Assembly (NCBI GenBank): GCA_028023455.1
Contig: JAQFVV010006309.1
Location: 4,007,482 to 4,071,481, forward strand
Length of the DNA: 64,000 bases
Source of the DNA: Epiperipatus broadwayi
Lineage: Eukaryota; Onychophora; Udeonychophora; Euonychophora; Peripatidae
Direction: 5' to 3'
Below, piece after piece: positions 23,160 to 35,124 of this stretch. A program made the position numbers and the translations under genes. Position 1 is the stretch's first letter. Each line of letters starts with the position of its first letter. The notes beneath the pieces were generated by a model. The model saw only the letters and a list, made by a program, of their open reading frames with translations, had not been told where the DNA came from and did not search any database.

Positions 23160-25235
23160 TTATTTTTCCACATCCTATTTACATATGAGGGTTCTCCCTT
23201 GGCATCACTCTTGTGGTCTTAGGTTTAAATCGGATTTTGGCAGCACACCAATCTCTACCTCTGTCAATATGCTGGTAATGTGATATTTTGATCAGGGGTT
23301 GATTCCATTCATCAAATAATAAAAAACACAAGAAACCCAGATGATTTATCTGGTGATTTTTTTTAAACACTGTTGAGAGGTTGGAATGTGAGTCAGCCTA
23401 GCCAAATGGTCTCCTAATGGTCCTCCAAGGTTCACAGCAAAACCAATGCTTCTCCAGATCAGGAGCCACAGTCTGATATTCATCTATCTTCCTATAACTG
23501 CTTTGGGTAAACCTATGCTCCTGTCTGAATGGTTGTATAATTTCTGAGGACTCCGGAAGTCTACCCTGCCAGAAATGAAGGTCTCTGAAATCCGCCTTGA
23601 CCAAACTGTCCACCATATGGGTCCACACTGCCAACTGTTGGTATTTCAGGGATGTGTGACCTGATTTAGATTTTACTGGCCATCTATCAATATTATTCAG
23701 TATGCCATCCTACACTCAAGTTCCAGCAGTGCCACACTCCATCTTACTGTGGGACGACTGTTACCCACCTCCAGATCAATGATTATAAAGTTTTCAGCTC
23801 CATTCAATATTCCTAGCTCAGATGGATCTTTCTCAGTTTCTTTCTCTTCCTTAACTTCTTGGTGAAGCTCTATTTGTTCTACCTTTTCACCTAGTAATCT
23901 CGCTTGAATTACTACCTCTGTCTTTTCTATTTCTTTTGTTGGAATATATTCTACTTTGGTGATTATTTCTGAAAGCGGTTTTTCTCTTTCCTCAATGATT
24001 TCTAACTCAACTTTTAATCTTTCTGTTTATTGCTTCCAGCTTCCAGCTTTTTTGCTCTCCTTAAAGTCTCCATAATTTCAGGTATGATGGGCACTATTTC
24101 TCCGTCACTCAATGGAATTAATTTAATAGCTTCCTTTCCCATCACACTGTCCTCTTTCTCATTGGCAATTTCTACCCCCAATCTCTCTAAAGCACTTAAC
24201 TCAACCATTTCTTCAATGGCTCCTAATTCAATCTTTTCCACTGGTGTATTTATCTTTATAAATTCTCTCTCTGTAATTGATGTTATCTGTGCCTCAATCT
24301 GTTCATCAGGCCCAACTTCTCCTTTGGCAATTTTACAAATTTCTCCTAGTTTTTCTGAAGGTGGGCTCATATTTTCTATAGTTTCTCTTATAACCTCTAT
24401 TTCTTCCACCTTAGTCTCAACTTCTGTTTTCACTTCCTTTGGTATAATTTGGGTTGTAAGCTGTACAGTTTTTGTAACCTGCTCTAATGCAGCCATATAC
24501 TCTGATTCATCTGTTTTATCCCTTCCTTTCTGATCCTTTCTTTCCTTTTCTTCTCTTTCTTCTAGACCCTTTCTTTCCTTTTCTTCCCTTTCTTTCTCTT
24601 TCATCCTGTTCTATCACTTTTATCTCTAAGGCTGCAACTTCCTCCATCTTCGAACCTACAACCTTCTCAGCCAGACATTTCTGCCCTTTCCTCTGTTGTC
24701 TTTCCTCTGCTCTTTTCTCTATCTGTGCAGCTGCTTCCTTGATATATTGTTCAAAGATTCCTTCTATCTTTACATGCTGCTTTTTGTAATTTTCTTCTAC
24801 GTCAAAAATTTTCTCCGATAACTTTCCTCTATCTCTAACAGTTACTTTCCTCTTTTACCCCCATTAGGCAACTCATGCTGGTGGTATAGCAAATCGTCCT
24901 GGTGGCCCAACTGGTGGTAATGCAAATCCTGCTGGTGGAAAAAGGCTGCCAATTCTTTTTGCACCATTCCCCTCCAACATCATGATCCATGTTGCCTTGG
25001 TATATCCCTCATGGGTTATTTCCCTGAATGCTTCCTCCTTCCTTTCCTTTGCCCATTTTTCTCCCCTTACTATCTTCCCTTTAATGCTATCATTCATTAT
25101 TAAAAGTTTTCTAAATATTCTATTAATAAGGCTTATCACCACTCTCCCCCTCCAAAAATGGCTTTACCTATGGTCCAATTCTCTAATAGCCTCTGCCCAC
25201 TCTAGCCTACTACCAACTTGCCTTATCTCCATTAT
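23160..25235 (-). pseudogene. Unidentified decayed long coding sequence
   Basis: I do not recognise the family. On the minus strand a reading frame can be followed for about 2 kb with only a few stops and shifts. The start near 25,231 is MEIRQVGSRLEWAEAIREL. A Pro-rich patch FPPAGFALPPVGPPG (near 24,920) follows, then a charged coiled-coil-like stretch rich in Lys/Glu (24,014-24,850). The end is Trp-rich, with LKYQQLAVWTHMVDSL, RDLHFWQGRLPES and HIDRGRDWCAAKI. Local GC is visibly higher than the surroundings, as for a once-selected coding sequence. There are no GT/AG borders between parts, so it looks like an intronless gene, retrocopy or element ORF lying in the same orientation as the host gene within its intron. 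Confidence 0.55.
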
Positions 25236-25640
25236 GATACATAGTATCATACTTATTAAAACAATTTAGTTAAATTACAATAGTTATAACCAATATGATT
25301 ATTAAATTTTTCTGCCTGATATATATATGGTTCATAAACTACATATTAGAAATTTGAAAATATAAGCTATATAAAATTCATGAATCAATATTTAGTAAAA
25401 TAAAATTAATTCTTACCAAATGCCTGTTTCTTTTTTAAATCAACTGCAATCATTTCTACTAATAAAAAATTTTTTTAAAAAGATTTATCATTGTTTTTAT
25501 TATTATTATCATTATTGCTATGCCAGTTTTAACTTTATTTGATTACCCATACAATAACATAATTTATTGATCTTGTTCAACTCGTTTCATTGTCCATATC
25601 CAACTCTTTAAAACATTACAAAAAAAAAAACCACTGGATT
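25236..25640. other. AT-rich spacer
   Basis: No coding or repeat signal recognised. Confidence 0.4.
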
Positions 25641-25654
25641 TTCTTTGCTATTAT

Positions 25655-25925
25655 TGTAATTATAAATTTATTAAACGCTCACTATTATTTCAGTAATAGT
25701 TTTAACAAGGCTGTAAACCTTAGCAATGAGCGTCTGAAAAAATCATCACTAGGGACCTCTGTAGATCTTTAAAACACATGCTTATGCTATGAAGGGATTC
25801 TCTCTTTTCTTCATAGCGTAAGCATGTGTTTTAAAGACCTACAGAGGTCCCTAGTGACGATTTTTTCAGACGCTCATTGCTAAGGTTTACAGCCTTGTTA
25901 AAACTATTTGCTATTATTATGATTT
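25655..25925. repeat. Foldback element
   Basis: Arms of about 95 nt (roughly 25,694-25,790 and 25,814-25,912) are almost perfectly complementary around a 25-nt loop. Shared blocks are AGCAATGAGCGTCTGAAAAA and AGGGACCTCTGTAGA. The left side continues outward with TTGTAATTATAAATTTATTA, which is also present in the copy at 27,965-28,080. Confidence 0.85.
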
Positions 25926-26039
25926 TCTCACTCCTGATGACAACATTTATTATGAGAGACATATAGTCTTCTCTGAGCACCAGTCATCAGAGAGCAAGTA
26001 AAATTAAGCTTATGCACATCATATATCAAAAAAAATTCT

Positions 26040-27960
26040 TTAATTGTTTATTAGACCACTCTAATAACAATGAAGTATTTCATTTCAATTGCCCTATGTG
26101 TATATATCAACTCTGCCCCAGTAAAAGAGAAAAAAAAATTCATTTGATACTCTCCATTATATGTCAATAAAATTTTTTTTTTACATATATATAGTATGGG
26201 AGAAAAATATTTTATATCTACATACTATTTTATAATTTTAACCTTTGACAAACGGGATTTACGATTTGACAAAGTTTGAAACCAAACAAAAAAAAACATT
26301 TTTATTGTTACATGTTTTATCCCGCATCAATATATCATAAACATACATGTAATATTAAAAAAATGTTACCCCAATTATATATATAATTTAAAATTTACAG
26401 AATCTATAGCAAAGTAAAAAATAGTTGAGAAAAGTTTGTTAAAACTATTTTAAATGTATAATAATGTTTTTTATGAACATTAATTTTCATATAAGTCATG
26501 TGATGTAGTTGATATGATGTATTTTTGTAAAAAGAAGTTTGTCAAATTATTATTCTAGATTACAAATTTAAAAGTGAATGCTTAACAAAAGTAGATGATT
26601 TTATTTTAATCAAATGTAAATTTGGTTTTTTGAAACATACCAAAGGCAAAATAAGATTAGGAGATTTTGGAAATACATAAATAAGAAAGATGCTAAAGAG
26701 TTTTGGGAGTGCAAAGGCTTATGGTAGCATAAGAAAAAAAAGAAATATTTAATAATAAAAAACAGAGTTAGTAAATTTACAATAAATTTATGAAGTAATG
26801 AAACTAAAAATATTTATTAGTACTAGAAAATCAATTATGTTAAGCAAATATTAAAGTATGTAGCTTCAATTATCAGAACCAATACTTGTTTCAATAAAAA
26901 AAGAGAAATATTAAATATAAGCTTGTATACTGGAATGTAAAAATTGAAATTTATCGGATGAAAAAATTAAATATTGGAAAAATATATGTATACATGAGGT
27001 TATATTTTTAAACAGTGTGACAATGAAAATTCTCTGAAATTGAATGTGTGTATCTGAATAAACCAAAATCTATTGGATTCCAATAAATGGTAAAAGAGGC
27101 ACCTAATAATAAACTCATTGATGATTAAAAAAATGAGAAAAGCAAATCAGCTATTTTATGCTCTCACATCTCAAAAAGAGATAGGGCATAATATAAATAA
27201 GAATAAAATTAAAAGATCAAATCACAAAATTATCTCAAAATTGATGATTCCAAAAAAAAAAAAAACATTGAGAAATTGTAATTGCAAAAATTTGAGTTTG
27301 GCATGCTGGGACTACAAGTAGTTTGCCAATTTTAACCATGACATAGTTTTATTTCTTTATTATCAGAAAAAAATTTGAATGTAACATTTAAAAATTAATA
27401 AAGCTAAAAGAATTGACCTTAGTCATTCACTAGCTATAGAATAGTCTGAACATTGCATTTTTAAGCTTTCATGAGAGATATGTATATTTTCCTTATCTTA
27501 AGAAAATCAATAAAGTAAAATTCATTGAATATTCTGTGCCAAAATAAAGAATAATCTTAAAAAATTAAACTACTCAAATGGTCATTGATTTCAATCCATA
27601 TATTATTCAATGACTGCAAAACACTAAAAAATTTCTTCTACTTTGAAAGAACCATGGAAGAAATAACAGGTTCTCTAACAGATAAAAAAACAATAGTTAA
27701 TATATTCATTAGATATATCTGCTAAATAAGCTTATGTCTATATGCTATTGCTGTACTCTTCTTTTCCTCCTCCCCTTTCTTATCTTTATCTTCCTTTATC
27801 TTCTTTTTATTATTATTAATTTCTAATACACTAGAGAAACTTCATATTAAAAAACCTGTTATCTAGAGCCTTTTTTTATTTGGTTTTCAGAATTGAAGGA
27901 CTATTAAATTCTACCAAAAACAACAACAATTTTAATATATATATTAAAAATAATCACTTT
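26040..27960. other. AT-rich sequence with a possible LINE trace
   Basis: Mostly featureless. The plus-strand frame 27,118-27,321 reads KKMRKANQLFYALTSQKEIG and resembles the RRIxKAxQxFYxL segment after the RT domain of APE-type LINEs. Too short and decayed to be sure. Confidence 0.3.
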
Positions 27961-27964
27961 AGAC

Positions 27965-28080
27965 CTATAGAGGTCCCTACCTTCGTATTTTTCAGACGCT
28001 TATTTCTAAGGTTACAGCCTTAGTAAATTATTACTTAATATAATAATGGGCGTTTAATAAAATTTATAATTACAACTTTA
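27965..28080 (+). repeat. Single-arm copy of the foldback family
   Basis: Contains GACCTATAGAGGTCCCTA, TTTTTCAGACGCTTA, GGTTACAGCCTTAGTAAA and TAATAAAATTTATAATTACA. It matches the left arm and left flank of the element at 25.7 kb, reverse-complemented. Confidence 0.75.
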
Positions 28081-29035
28081 AATTAATTATATAATATAAT
28101 ATTAATTTTTCTTTTGCTTGTAATTTTAATTTAAATTTGCATTTGCATACAAAACGTACACAAATTTGAATTAATTATATAATGTTGTCATTTCATATCC
28201 TGTATAGCAGATGACACTTGTTGAAAGCTATCTATTTAAAGAATATTAATTTTGTAAAATGTTTTTTTATAATGTATAAATATGTATAACATTTATTGTG
28301 AAAATCTTCATCTTAACATATACATATATATTAAACTTGAAATTTCTCAAAGCTATGAGATTTTAAATGTAAATCACATGGTAACAACAGAGATGATTTC
28401 TTTAAATAAAAGATAGACTTCATCTTTCACTCTAATCTAAGATTTTAATATACACAAAGAGAGCTGATACAGGACTATAAAAAATTGAGAATTTTATATT
28501 TCTAGAAGTTAAATTCCATTAAAAAGTAAAATATAACATATTTGAAAAGTAGATTAATAAATAGTAATTTTTAAAATAATCAAACCCCACTGTTATTTAT
28601 TATTTATCAAGCTAATACTGAAATGCTAGTTCAGGTTTTAATTTTCATATTTAAATTTATCATTAATGATTTTGGTTTTTCTATTTTTATTATTATTTCA
28701 TTATAATAAAATTTAAGAGTTTAATAATACTTGAATGACAATAGCAGCTTTATTTTATTAAATAGCTTATTTACTATTGACTATTACAAATATTATTGAA
28801 TTACGGTTATGCCAGCATAATTTCATGCTTTATTACTTTATGAATGCAAATTTGTAAATGCTTCCATGGGAGAAAATAAGCATAAATTATTGCAACATCT
28901 TTGAACTATAGTCTTGCTATGATGTCAAGTAATGACATAACTTCTTAATATGATATAGATTTTGTTCAGTCAATTGCTTCCAAAAACCAAAAATGTAAGA
29001 ATGCAAAAAAAAAAAAAAAATGCTATTAGAGAACA
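28081..29035. other. AT-rich spacer before the LINE
   Basis: No ORF or recognised repeat; an A16 run occurs at about 29,005-29,020. Confidence 0.4.
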
Positions 29036-29079
29036 GCATTTTGGAGGCAGCAGTAGCATAATATTCAATAATAAGATTA

Positions 29080-29325
29080 AAGGAAGAATAGGGATAGTTG
29101 GATTATTACCAAGATTTGACAGATGTATTTGTTAAATAGGGCATGTTCTATAAATGAGAGATTGAAAAAATTGTGTGAGAGAAATGATGTTATGTTTGTG
29201 GATGTGTGGGATTAGTTTATTGGAAAGAGGGAGTTATATAATAAAAATGAATTGCACTTAGGAAAACAAGAAAGTGAAGTTTTAAGGAGTCTGATTTATA
29301 AAGAATACGATTCGGGAAACTTATA
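29080..29325 (+). pseudogene. SGNH/GDSL-esterase-like domain of the LINE
   Basis: Plus-strand frames read IVGLLPRFDR, then after a shift NERLKKLCERNDVMFVDVWD, a stop, and FIGKRELYNKNELHLGKQ. This fits the C-terminal half of SGNH hydrolases found in CR1-group LINE proteins: GxLPR...N..L..LC...V.F.DxWDxF.....LF..DGLHLS. The catalytic Asp/His pair normally lies in DGxH; here it reads NELH, so the Asp is replaced. The domain's upstream GDS block is missing, which suggests 5' truncation near 29,040. Confidence 0.6.
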
Positions 29326-29330
29326 AAGGG

Positions 29331-30215
29331 GTGGGGTTTTGCAGTATTATCAATAATAAAAAGAACAGATGGGATGCAAGAAATAAGCAAAGGGTAGTTG
29401 ATTTAGATATAAGTGTAGATATGGAGAGGGAATGGGTCTGTAAAATTAATGGTAAGCAAGTTATTTATAAATGTAATGGAGAAGAAAGAATCAAAAGAAT
29501 TTATAAAAGAGTAGTTAGGAAAGAAGAAATTGTTAAGATTGGGTATTTGAATATGCAAGGTGGTAGGAGACCAGAAAGTGGCTGGAATTAAACAAAGCAA
29601 TTGAAAATAAAGAGCTTGAGATATGAGCAGTAATGGAAACACATCTAAGAAAAAAAGAACCTATTCTGGAAGATTTGGTATGGCAGAGTATAAAAAGAAA
29701 AAAGGGGTGGTGGTATAGGTTTTATATCAAAAAATATTTAAATACTGTTAAAGGTCAAGAACATTTGTGGTTTGAAATAAAATTGGGAAGACAAGAATGG
29801 ATGGTGGTTATAGTTTATATAGCCACTGGAGATAGTCAACCAAAATGGAGTGGAACAGTAGCATATATGAATGGCTAGTTAAGGATATACAGAGTTTTAA
29901 AGAAAAGGGAAAGAGAATAATGGTTATAGGGGATATGAATGAACATATTGAAAAAAATTGATGATGTAGATAATAAAAATGGACAGCTGTTGAAGAAATT
30001 TTGTCAAAGAGTGAATTTGAGCATTGGAAATTTATCAAATATTTATGAGGGACAATACGCATGGTCTATAAATAATATATTTCACACAATAGATTATATA
30101 TTGGTAAAGAAAGAGGGAATAAAAAAGTATGGAAAATTAAGGTGTTTGATAATGGAGAGTATGTAATAGTGGTCATAATTTCATTGTAATAAAAACAGTT
30201 AGTAATGTAATGGAG
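29331..30215 (+). pseudogene. APE-type endonuclease of the LINE
   Basis: KIGYLNMQGGRR (the Asn motif), IWAVMETHLRKK (the catalytic Glu in ExH), MVIGDMNEHI (GDxN), HTIDYILV (the SxIDYxx box) and SGHNFIVIKT (from SDHxxI, Asp replaced by Gly) appear in order. They are spread over three frames. This is the full set of exonuclease-endonuclease-phosphatase motifs. The enzyme would nick target DNA to prime reverse transcription. Confidence 0.85.
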
Positions 30216-32060
30216 AATAGAAATAAAAGTAGAAACAATAGTGAAAGATGTGGATGGAGAGTGAATGATAAGAATAAGTTGGAAGAGTATAAAATACAAG
30301 TTAAGAAAACCATGGAAGAGTTGGTTGGGGATGAGTATAAGGACTGATATGATGAAATAGAAAAGATAAAAAATAGGATTTTAGGTGAGAATATTCAGAA
30401 GAATAAAAGTAATAAAAATGAGAGTTAGTAAAAGTGTAAAAGAGAGGAAAAAAGCATGCAGAGAATATAAGTGTGCTATTAAAAACAAAAAAAGTGAAAA
30501 AGATATTATTAACATTAAATGGTAAAAGTACTTAGAAAAGAAGAAGTTGGCTAAAATAGATAATTATATAGAGAGAATGAAATTGAATAGTAAATTGTTG
30601 GAGGATAGTAATAAAAGTGGAAGAGATGGGAGTAAAAAATTGTGGAATTACATTAAAATGAGAAATGTAGGGAAGCGAGAGATAGTATTACTAGATGACA
30701 AAGGAATAGAGTGTAGCTCTAGAGAAGAATTAGAGAAAATCTTAAATAGGTATGTAATGGATATAGAAAAGATGTTAGATGTGAAGGACAGAGTGATAGA
30801 AAACATGAAAGTATATAGTAATGGAAATATTAGGTTTACAGAAAATGAACTGAATGAGGCAAAGAAGAAATTGAAAAATGAAAAGGCAAGAGGTTTAAAT
30901 GGATTGGCAGCTGACATGGTAATGAATTTAGGGCATAGGGCAAAAGTAAAGCTATTATGATATGTTCCAATAAGATGGCACAGAAGAGAGTTTTTACAGG
31001 TAGTTGGTGTAATACAAGAGTAAGATTATTATTTAAAGGAAAGGGTAAGGATCATAGAAAGTTAAACAATTATAGACTGATAGCAGTCACATCAGTTTTA
31101 TATAAATTTTTCACATATATGGTGGTTGGAAGGGTTGTAAAATTTGATGGAAGAAAATAATGTAGTGGTGGAAATGCAAGGAGATTTTAGATCAGATAGG
31201 TATATAAAAGATCGTTTATTTGTAGTTACACAACTTATGGATATGAGTAGGAATTCAGGTAAACAGTTATATATGACTTATAGATATAGAGAAGGTATAT
31301 AATAGAGTAAATAGAAATAGATTATGGGTAGGTTTAGCAAATTTGGGAATGGATGAAGCTTTAGTGGATATTATTAAGAAATTATATGAAAATAATTACT
31401 ATACATATCAATTATGGGATATAGAATCAGTTTAAGTTAAAAATAGGGTGGGACTAAGGCAAGGATGCCCTATTTCATCTATTTTGTTTTTGTTGTATTT
31501 GAGTGAAATAGAGAAAGCAATAGGAAGAGGGATAGAGATACCATTAATAGGTGGCAAGGGAGTATATACTTTGTCGAGTCTTTTTTGTGGATGATGTTTT
31601 TTGTGTGCAGAAAGAAGAGAAGATATGGAAGTTATGCTGAGGACATGTGCAAGGATGGGTAAAGAGATGGGAATTAAATTTAGTGAAGAAAAATAAAATA
31701 TAATTATGGGTAATACTGGGGAAAGAGAAGATGTAGAATTTTTATTGGGGGATATAAAGTTAAGTGTGGTGAATATATATAGTTATTTGGGAATCGAGTC
31801 TTTTTTGTGGATGATGTTTTTTTGTGTGCAGAAAGAAGAGAAGATATGGAAGTTATGCTGAGGACATGTGCAAGGGTGGGTAAAGAGATGGGAATTAAAT
31901 TTAGTGAAGAAAAATAAAATATGATTATGGTTAATACTGGGGAAAGAGAAGATGTAGAATTTTTATTGGGGGATATAAAGTTAAGTGTGGTGAATAAATA
32001 TAGTTATTTGGGAATCATCTTAAGTAATCAGAAAAATTTATTGGTTGAATGAGAGAAAAA
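30216..32060 (+). pseudogene. Reverse transcriptase of the LINE
   Basis: A basic linker (30,547-30,840) leads to EKARGLNGLAADMVMNL, FKGKGKDHRKLNNYRLIAVT and VLYKFFTYMVVGRV (palm start). GLRQGCPISSILFLLYLSEI (31,450-31,520) is the QGxxxSP box. FFVDDVF is the YxDD box and YSYLGI the thumb entry. The segment from the VDD box to YLGI is present twice, at 31,575-31,794 and 31,795-32,015. Stops and shifts are frequent. Confidence 0.85.
31575..32015 (+). repeat. 220-bp tandem duplication inside the RT
   Basis: Unit 1 (31,575-31,794) and unit 2 (31,795-32,015) both start CGAGTCTTTTTTGTGGATGA and run to AGTTATTTGGGAATC. They differ by an extra T in a T-run and a few substitutions. The junction GGGAATCGAGTC shows a short overlap (GAATC / CGAGTC). 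Confidence 0.95.
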
Positions 32061-32061
32061 A

Positions 32062-33020
32062 TTGATAAATGAAGCAAAAAAAAAGGGATTGATAAAAAAA
32101 ATTAACAGTGTTTCATACAATAAATATGATGTATCTAGAATTGTGTTGAAGGGAGTTGTAGTAGCAGGGTTAACATATGGCAATGATGTGTTATGTGTTA
32201 GTAAGGGTGTATTAGATTACTTAGAAAAAGTACAAAGTAAAGTAGAAAGATATGCATTAGATGCAGATGTGTGGGCAGCAAAGGAGGCAATTCAAAAAGA
32301 AATGAAATGGTCAAGTTTTTATATGAGTGGTGCAAAAAGCAAAATGAAAATGTTCAGTAGATTGCAGTTTATGGATAATAAAAGAATAGCCAAAATAGTA
32401 TTTAATTGGGTTATGAGTAAAGAGCAGGAAACATGAAGGTAATGTGGTATGCAGAAGTTTTGGATAAAAAATTTATATCAGTATACTTGTACAAAAGATG
32501 GGATGATTATGCTAGGAGGATTGTTGAGTGTTATAGTGGTAAGAAATGGGATAAAAGAATAGATGCATTAATAAAGAATAGGGACTTGGAGAGGTGAAGA
32601 ACTAGTATGGAGAGTAAAAAGAGTTTAAATATATATAGAAGTAAATGGAAAATTGAGTACAAGTTAATTTATGATAATAGCAAGGAAAGTAGTTTATTGT
32701 TTATGGCTCGAATGGGATCTTTAGCAACAAGGTAATATACATGTAAATGGAAAAATATGGGTGATTTAGTCTGCAAGTTGTGTAAGGAAGACATAAAAAC
32801 AATTAGGCATCTGTTAATTCAATATAAATGATTGAAAGCAAAAAGGGTACAAATAATTAAGTTATGGAAAAATAAATATGAAAAAAGTGATTATACAGAA
32901 AGTGAATTATTGGTTTATATGCTGGGTTTGTGAAAAATAAGGGAGATTTAGATATGAAGGCTATGGAGTTGACAAAGATTATGTTGTGGAAATGGAATGG
33001 AGCAAATTATGGGAAAACTT
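32062..33020 (+). pseudogene. LINE C-terminal region with zinc-binding motif
   Basis: The longest open segment is 32,062-32,436: 124 codons beginning near MINEAKKKGLIKKINSVSYN, with VVVAGLTYGNDVLC, the equivalent of the LxYGxEVW segment. Further on, after a shift, comes DLVCKLCKEDIKTIRHLLI, matching CX2C...H. The copy at 56.6 kb preserves the fuller CKLCKEGIENIRNLLKECKC form. The last Cys is lost here. Confidence 0.8.
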
Positions 33021-33564
33021 AAGGTAGGGAATGGAAAGGTAAAGTGGCTAACAGGTTTCTCTGGGCATAGGTGCTGAGAGATTCCTGACTCCGTATAAGA
33101 AGTCACAGTGCATCACATCACATCACAATAAGTTAGAATAAATAAATGAATGTAATTTTTAAATTTTAATGAAAAGTATATATGTAAATATTTGTTTTGT
33201 TACTTTTTATAAAAAAGAAGTTGAGAAAATTTATAAAATTTTATTAATATAAAAATATAATATTAAAAATGAAATTATTAAATGGAAGTAATTTTTTGCA
33301 TATATGTACTGTCCACTTACTAGTGCTATAATATCAATAATTTAAATACTGGTAGAATGTTTACAAACAGAATGAATCTTTGATTAATTAGACATGCTAC
33401 TATTAACAGAGTGGGTATTAGGAAGACTAAATATCATAAAAGAATGAGCACAGAAATAATAATTTTAATACATTTCTATTATAATGTAAAAAAAATGAAT
33501 CACGTGATCAGTTTTCTGTGGGCCTAATTATGCTCAAATACAGAAATATCACAATTTCATTCAA

Positions 33565-33792
33565 TTAGCAAATTTTTTTTTCATTTTCTTTATCTAAGAC
33601 TAGATCCTGGAATCTCTCCAACCATTGTCCTACATTTTTCTGGCTTTCTATTAGTAATGTAGTCATACATTTTTTCAGAAACACAACTAATATTTCATAT
33701 ACCCACCTGCAAATAGCAGAAATACTCTCCCCAAAAAATGTTGTACATTGTAAAGATGTCAAATAGTTTACTGAATAAAAAACAAAAAACAT
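33565..33792 (-). other. 75-codon ORF, uncertain
   Basis: Not confidently recognised. FFGESISAICRWVYEILVVF has the look of a helix-turn-helix block as in DDE transposases of the Harbinger type (FGxSxSTVxRxVxE). It is followed by ESQKNVGQWLERFQDLV. It may be the trace of such a transposon or chance. No terminal inverted repeat was located around it. Confidence 0.2.
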
Positions 33793-34130
33793 TTTTCCAA
33801 TGTAATAAAAATAAGAAATATTTTTAAATTCTGTACATTTTTTGTCTATCCTTTAAATTACGTGACCCTGCTATCAAGTAGATTTTGCAGACTGATTATC
33901 AAAGGAACTCTTTTCAGAAAAAATATGTCCTGTATTTCTAAGTTACAATCTAATTTTAAATTCATTGTAATTCTCTGTATTATTATTGTACTTTCATTTC
34001 ATGATTTTCCTCCTCATCTAAAATAATTTAAAAAAACAACCTTCTTGAAAACTAGATGACTGCAAATATTTCAGTAATAGCTTTTATAATGACTGATAAA
34101 GATTGTACCTTGTTTGGAGAAAAACTATTG

Positions 34131-34715
34131 TTAAAACAGGCAAAACTCACTATACATATTGCCACACACACCAAGCTAGAGTAATCAATGGACACCAGAA
34201 GGCTTGTGCACAAAATCCCTACCTAGTACCTACTCATCCAATATCCACAAACTAGTTTCTGGCTTGGGGCCTTCATCACTGGGGAGCCTTGGATCTGAGA
34301 GCACTGCACGTAGATCTTAGGATCTAATGCAACCCTCCAGCAACCACCTTTTATCTCCATTTAACTACAAAACTATGAGTCCTAAACTGAAAACACCTTA
34401 ATGTTTTCAATCCAAGCCCATTAGCTTATATAGTCATATGAGTCTGAACCCAGTTCAGTACCCAAACATTTTGGTGACTTTGGTTCTTTAATAACCATAG
34501 CCACAATATCTTATTAGGCAGGATTAGTTTTAAGCCATTAAACATCACATGACCACCACCTCTTATGCTTGTATATACCTGTTGTTAAAACAGGCAAAAC
34601 TCACTATATGTATTGCCACATACAGCAAGCTAGAGTAATCAATGTATGTCAGAAGGCTTGAGCATAAAATCCCCATCTGGTACCTACTCATCCAATATCC
34701 CCAGACTCTTATTGT
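34131..34715 (+). repeat. Family X repeats, copies d and e, in tandem
   Basis: Two partial copies in direct orientation. The first runs from GGCAAAACTCACTATACATA through ACTAGTTTCTGGCTT and GGAGCCTTGGATCTGAGAGC to ACATCACATGACCACCACC. The second restarts at AAAACAGGCAAAACTCACTA and stops at CAATATCCCCAGACTC. The long right part (34,360-34,560) is shared with the copy at 44.8-45.05 kb. This looks like an LTR-style arrangement. Confidence 0.85.
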
Positions 34716-35124
34716 GCATTATCACAGATCCAAATCCATTCCTTTATACCCTGCTTTTACACTCCTTCTATTGCTTTTAATTAAAATATATAATAAGGCT
34801 ATTTAATATATCATACTTATCACTAATGTCAAATATAATTTCATCAACTAATGTATATTTTAGATTCAAACCTCTTTCTTTAGATATTCAAACAAAAACT
34901 CTTTACACAACTAAAGAATTGTGATATAAAAAAATAAGCTTATATTAAAGTCCTAAATATATATATTCTTTAAGTCGAAAAAGAAGCCCAACTAGATTTT
35001 ATTTTTTTACATGTCACTGGTATTCTAATCTGTAGGTTCAGGACAATTTGTGAGCAAGGTTTAATGATCTAGTTGGAAATTTTGTAGACTTTTTTTTTTT
35101 ATAAAAATTGTGCGGAATTAGCGG

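Larger units (their letters stand above)
29040..33145 (+). mobile_element. Near-complete APE-type LINE with SGNH esterase domain
   Basis: In order: an SGNH-hydrolase-like end (29,080-29,320), an AP endonuclease (29,510-30,200), a reverse transcriptase (30,850-32,060) and a zinc-binding tail (32,750-33,000). The 3' end is a CATCA tandem (33,112-33,128). The same 3' end terminates two shorter copies at 56,441-57,102 (minus) and 57,883-58,012 (plus). Ending in a short tandem repeat rather than poly(A) is typical of CR1/L2-type LINEs. All frames are interrupted and the RT catalytic segment is duplicated in tandem. Confidence 0.85.

Noticed and set aside
24030-24789. Plus-strand ORFs of 167 and 100 codons
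   Set aside because: They lie antisense to the better minus-strand reading frame, are rich in Ser/Phe/Leu as expected for the complement of Lys/Glu codons, and have no recognisable motif.
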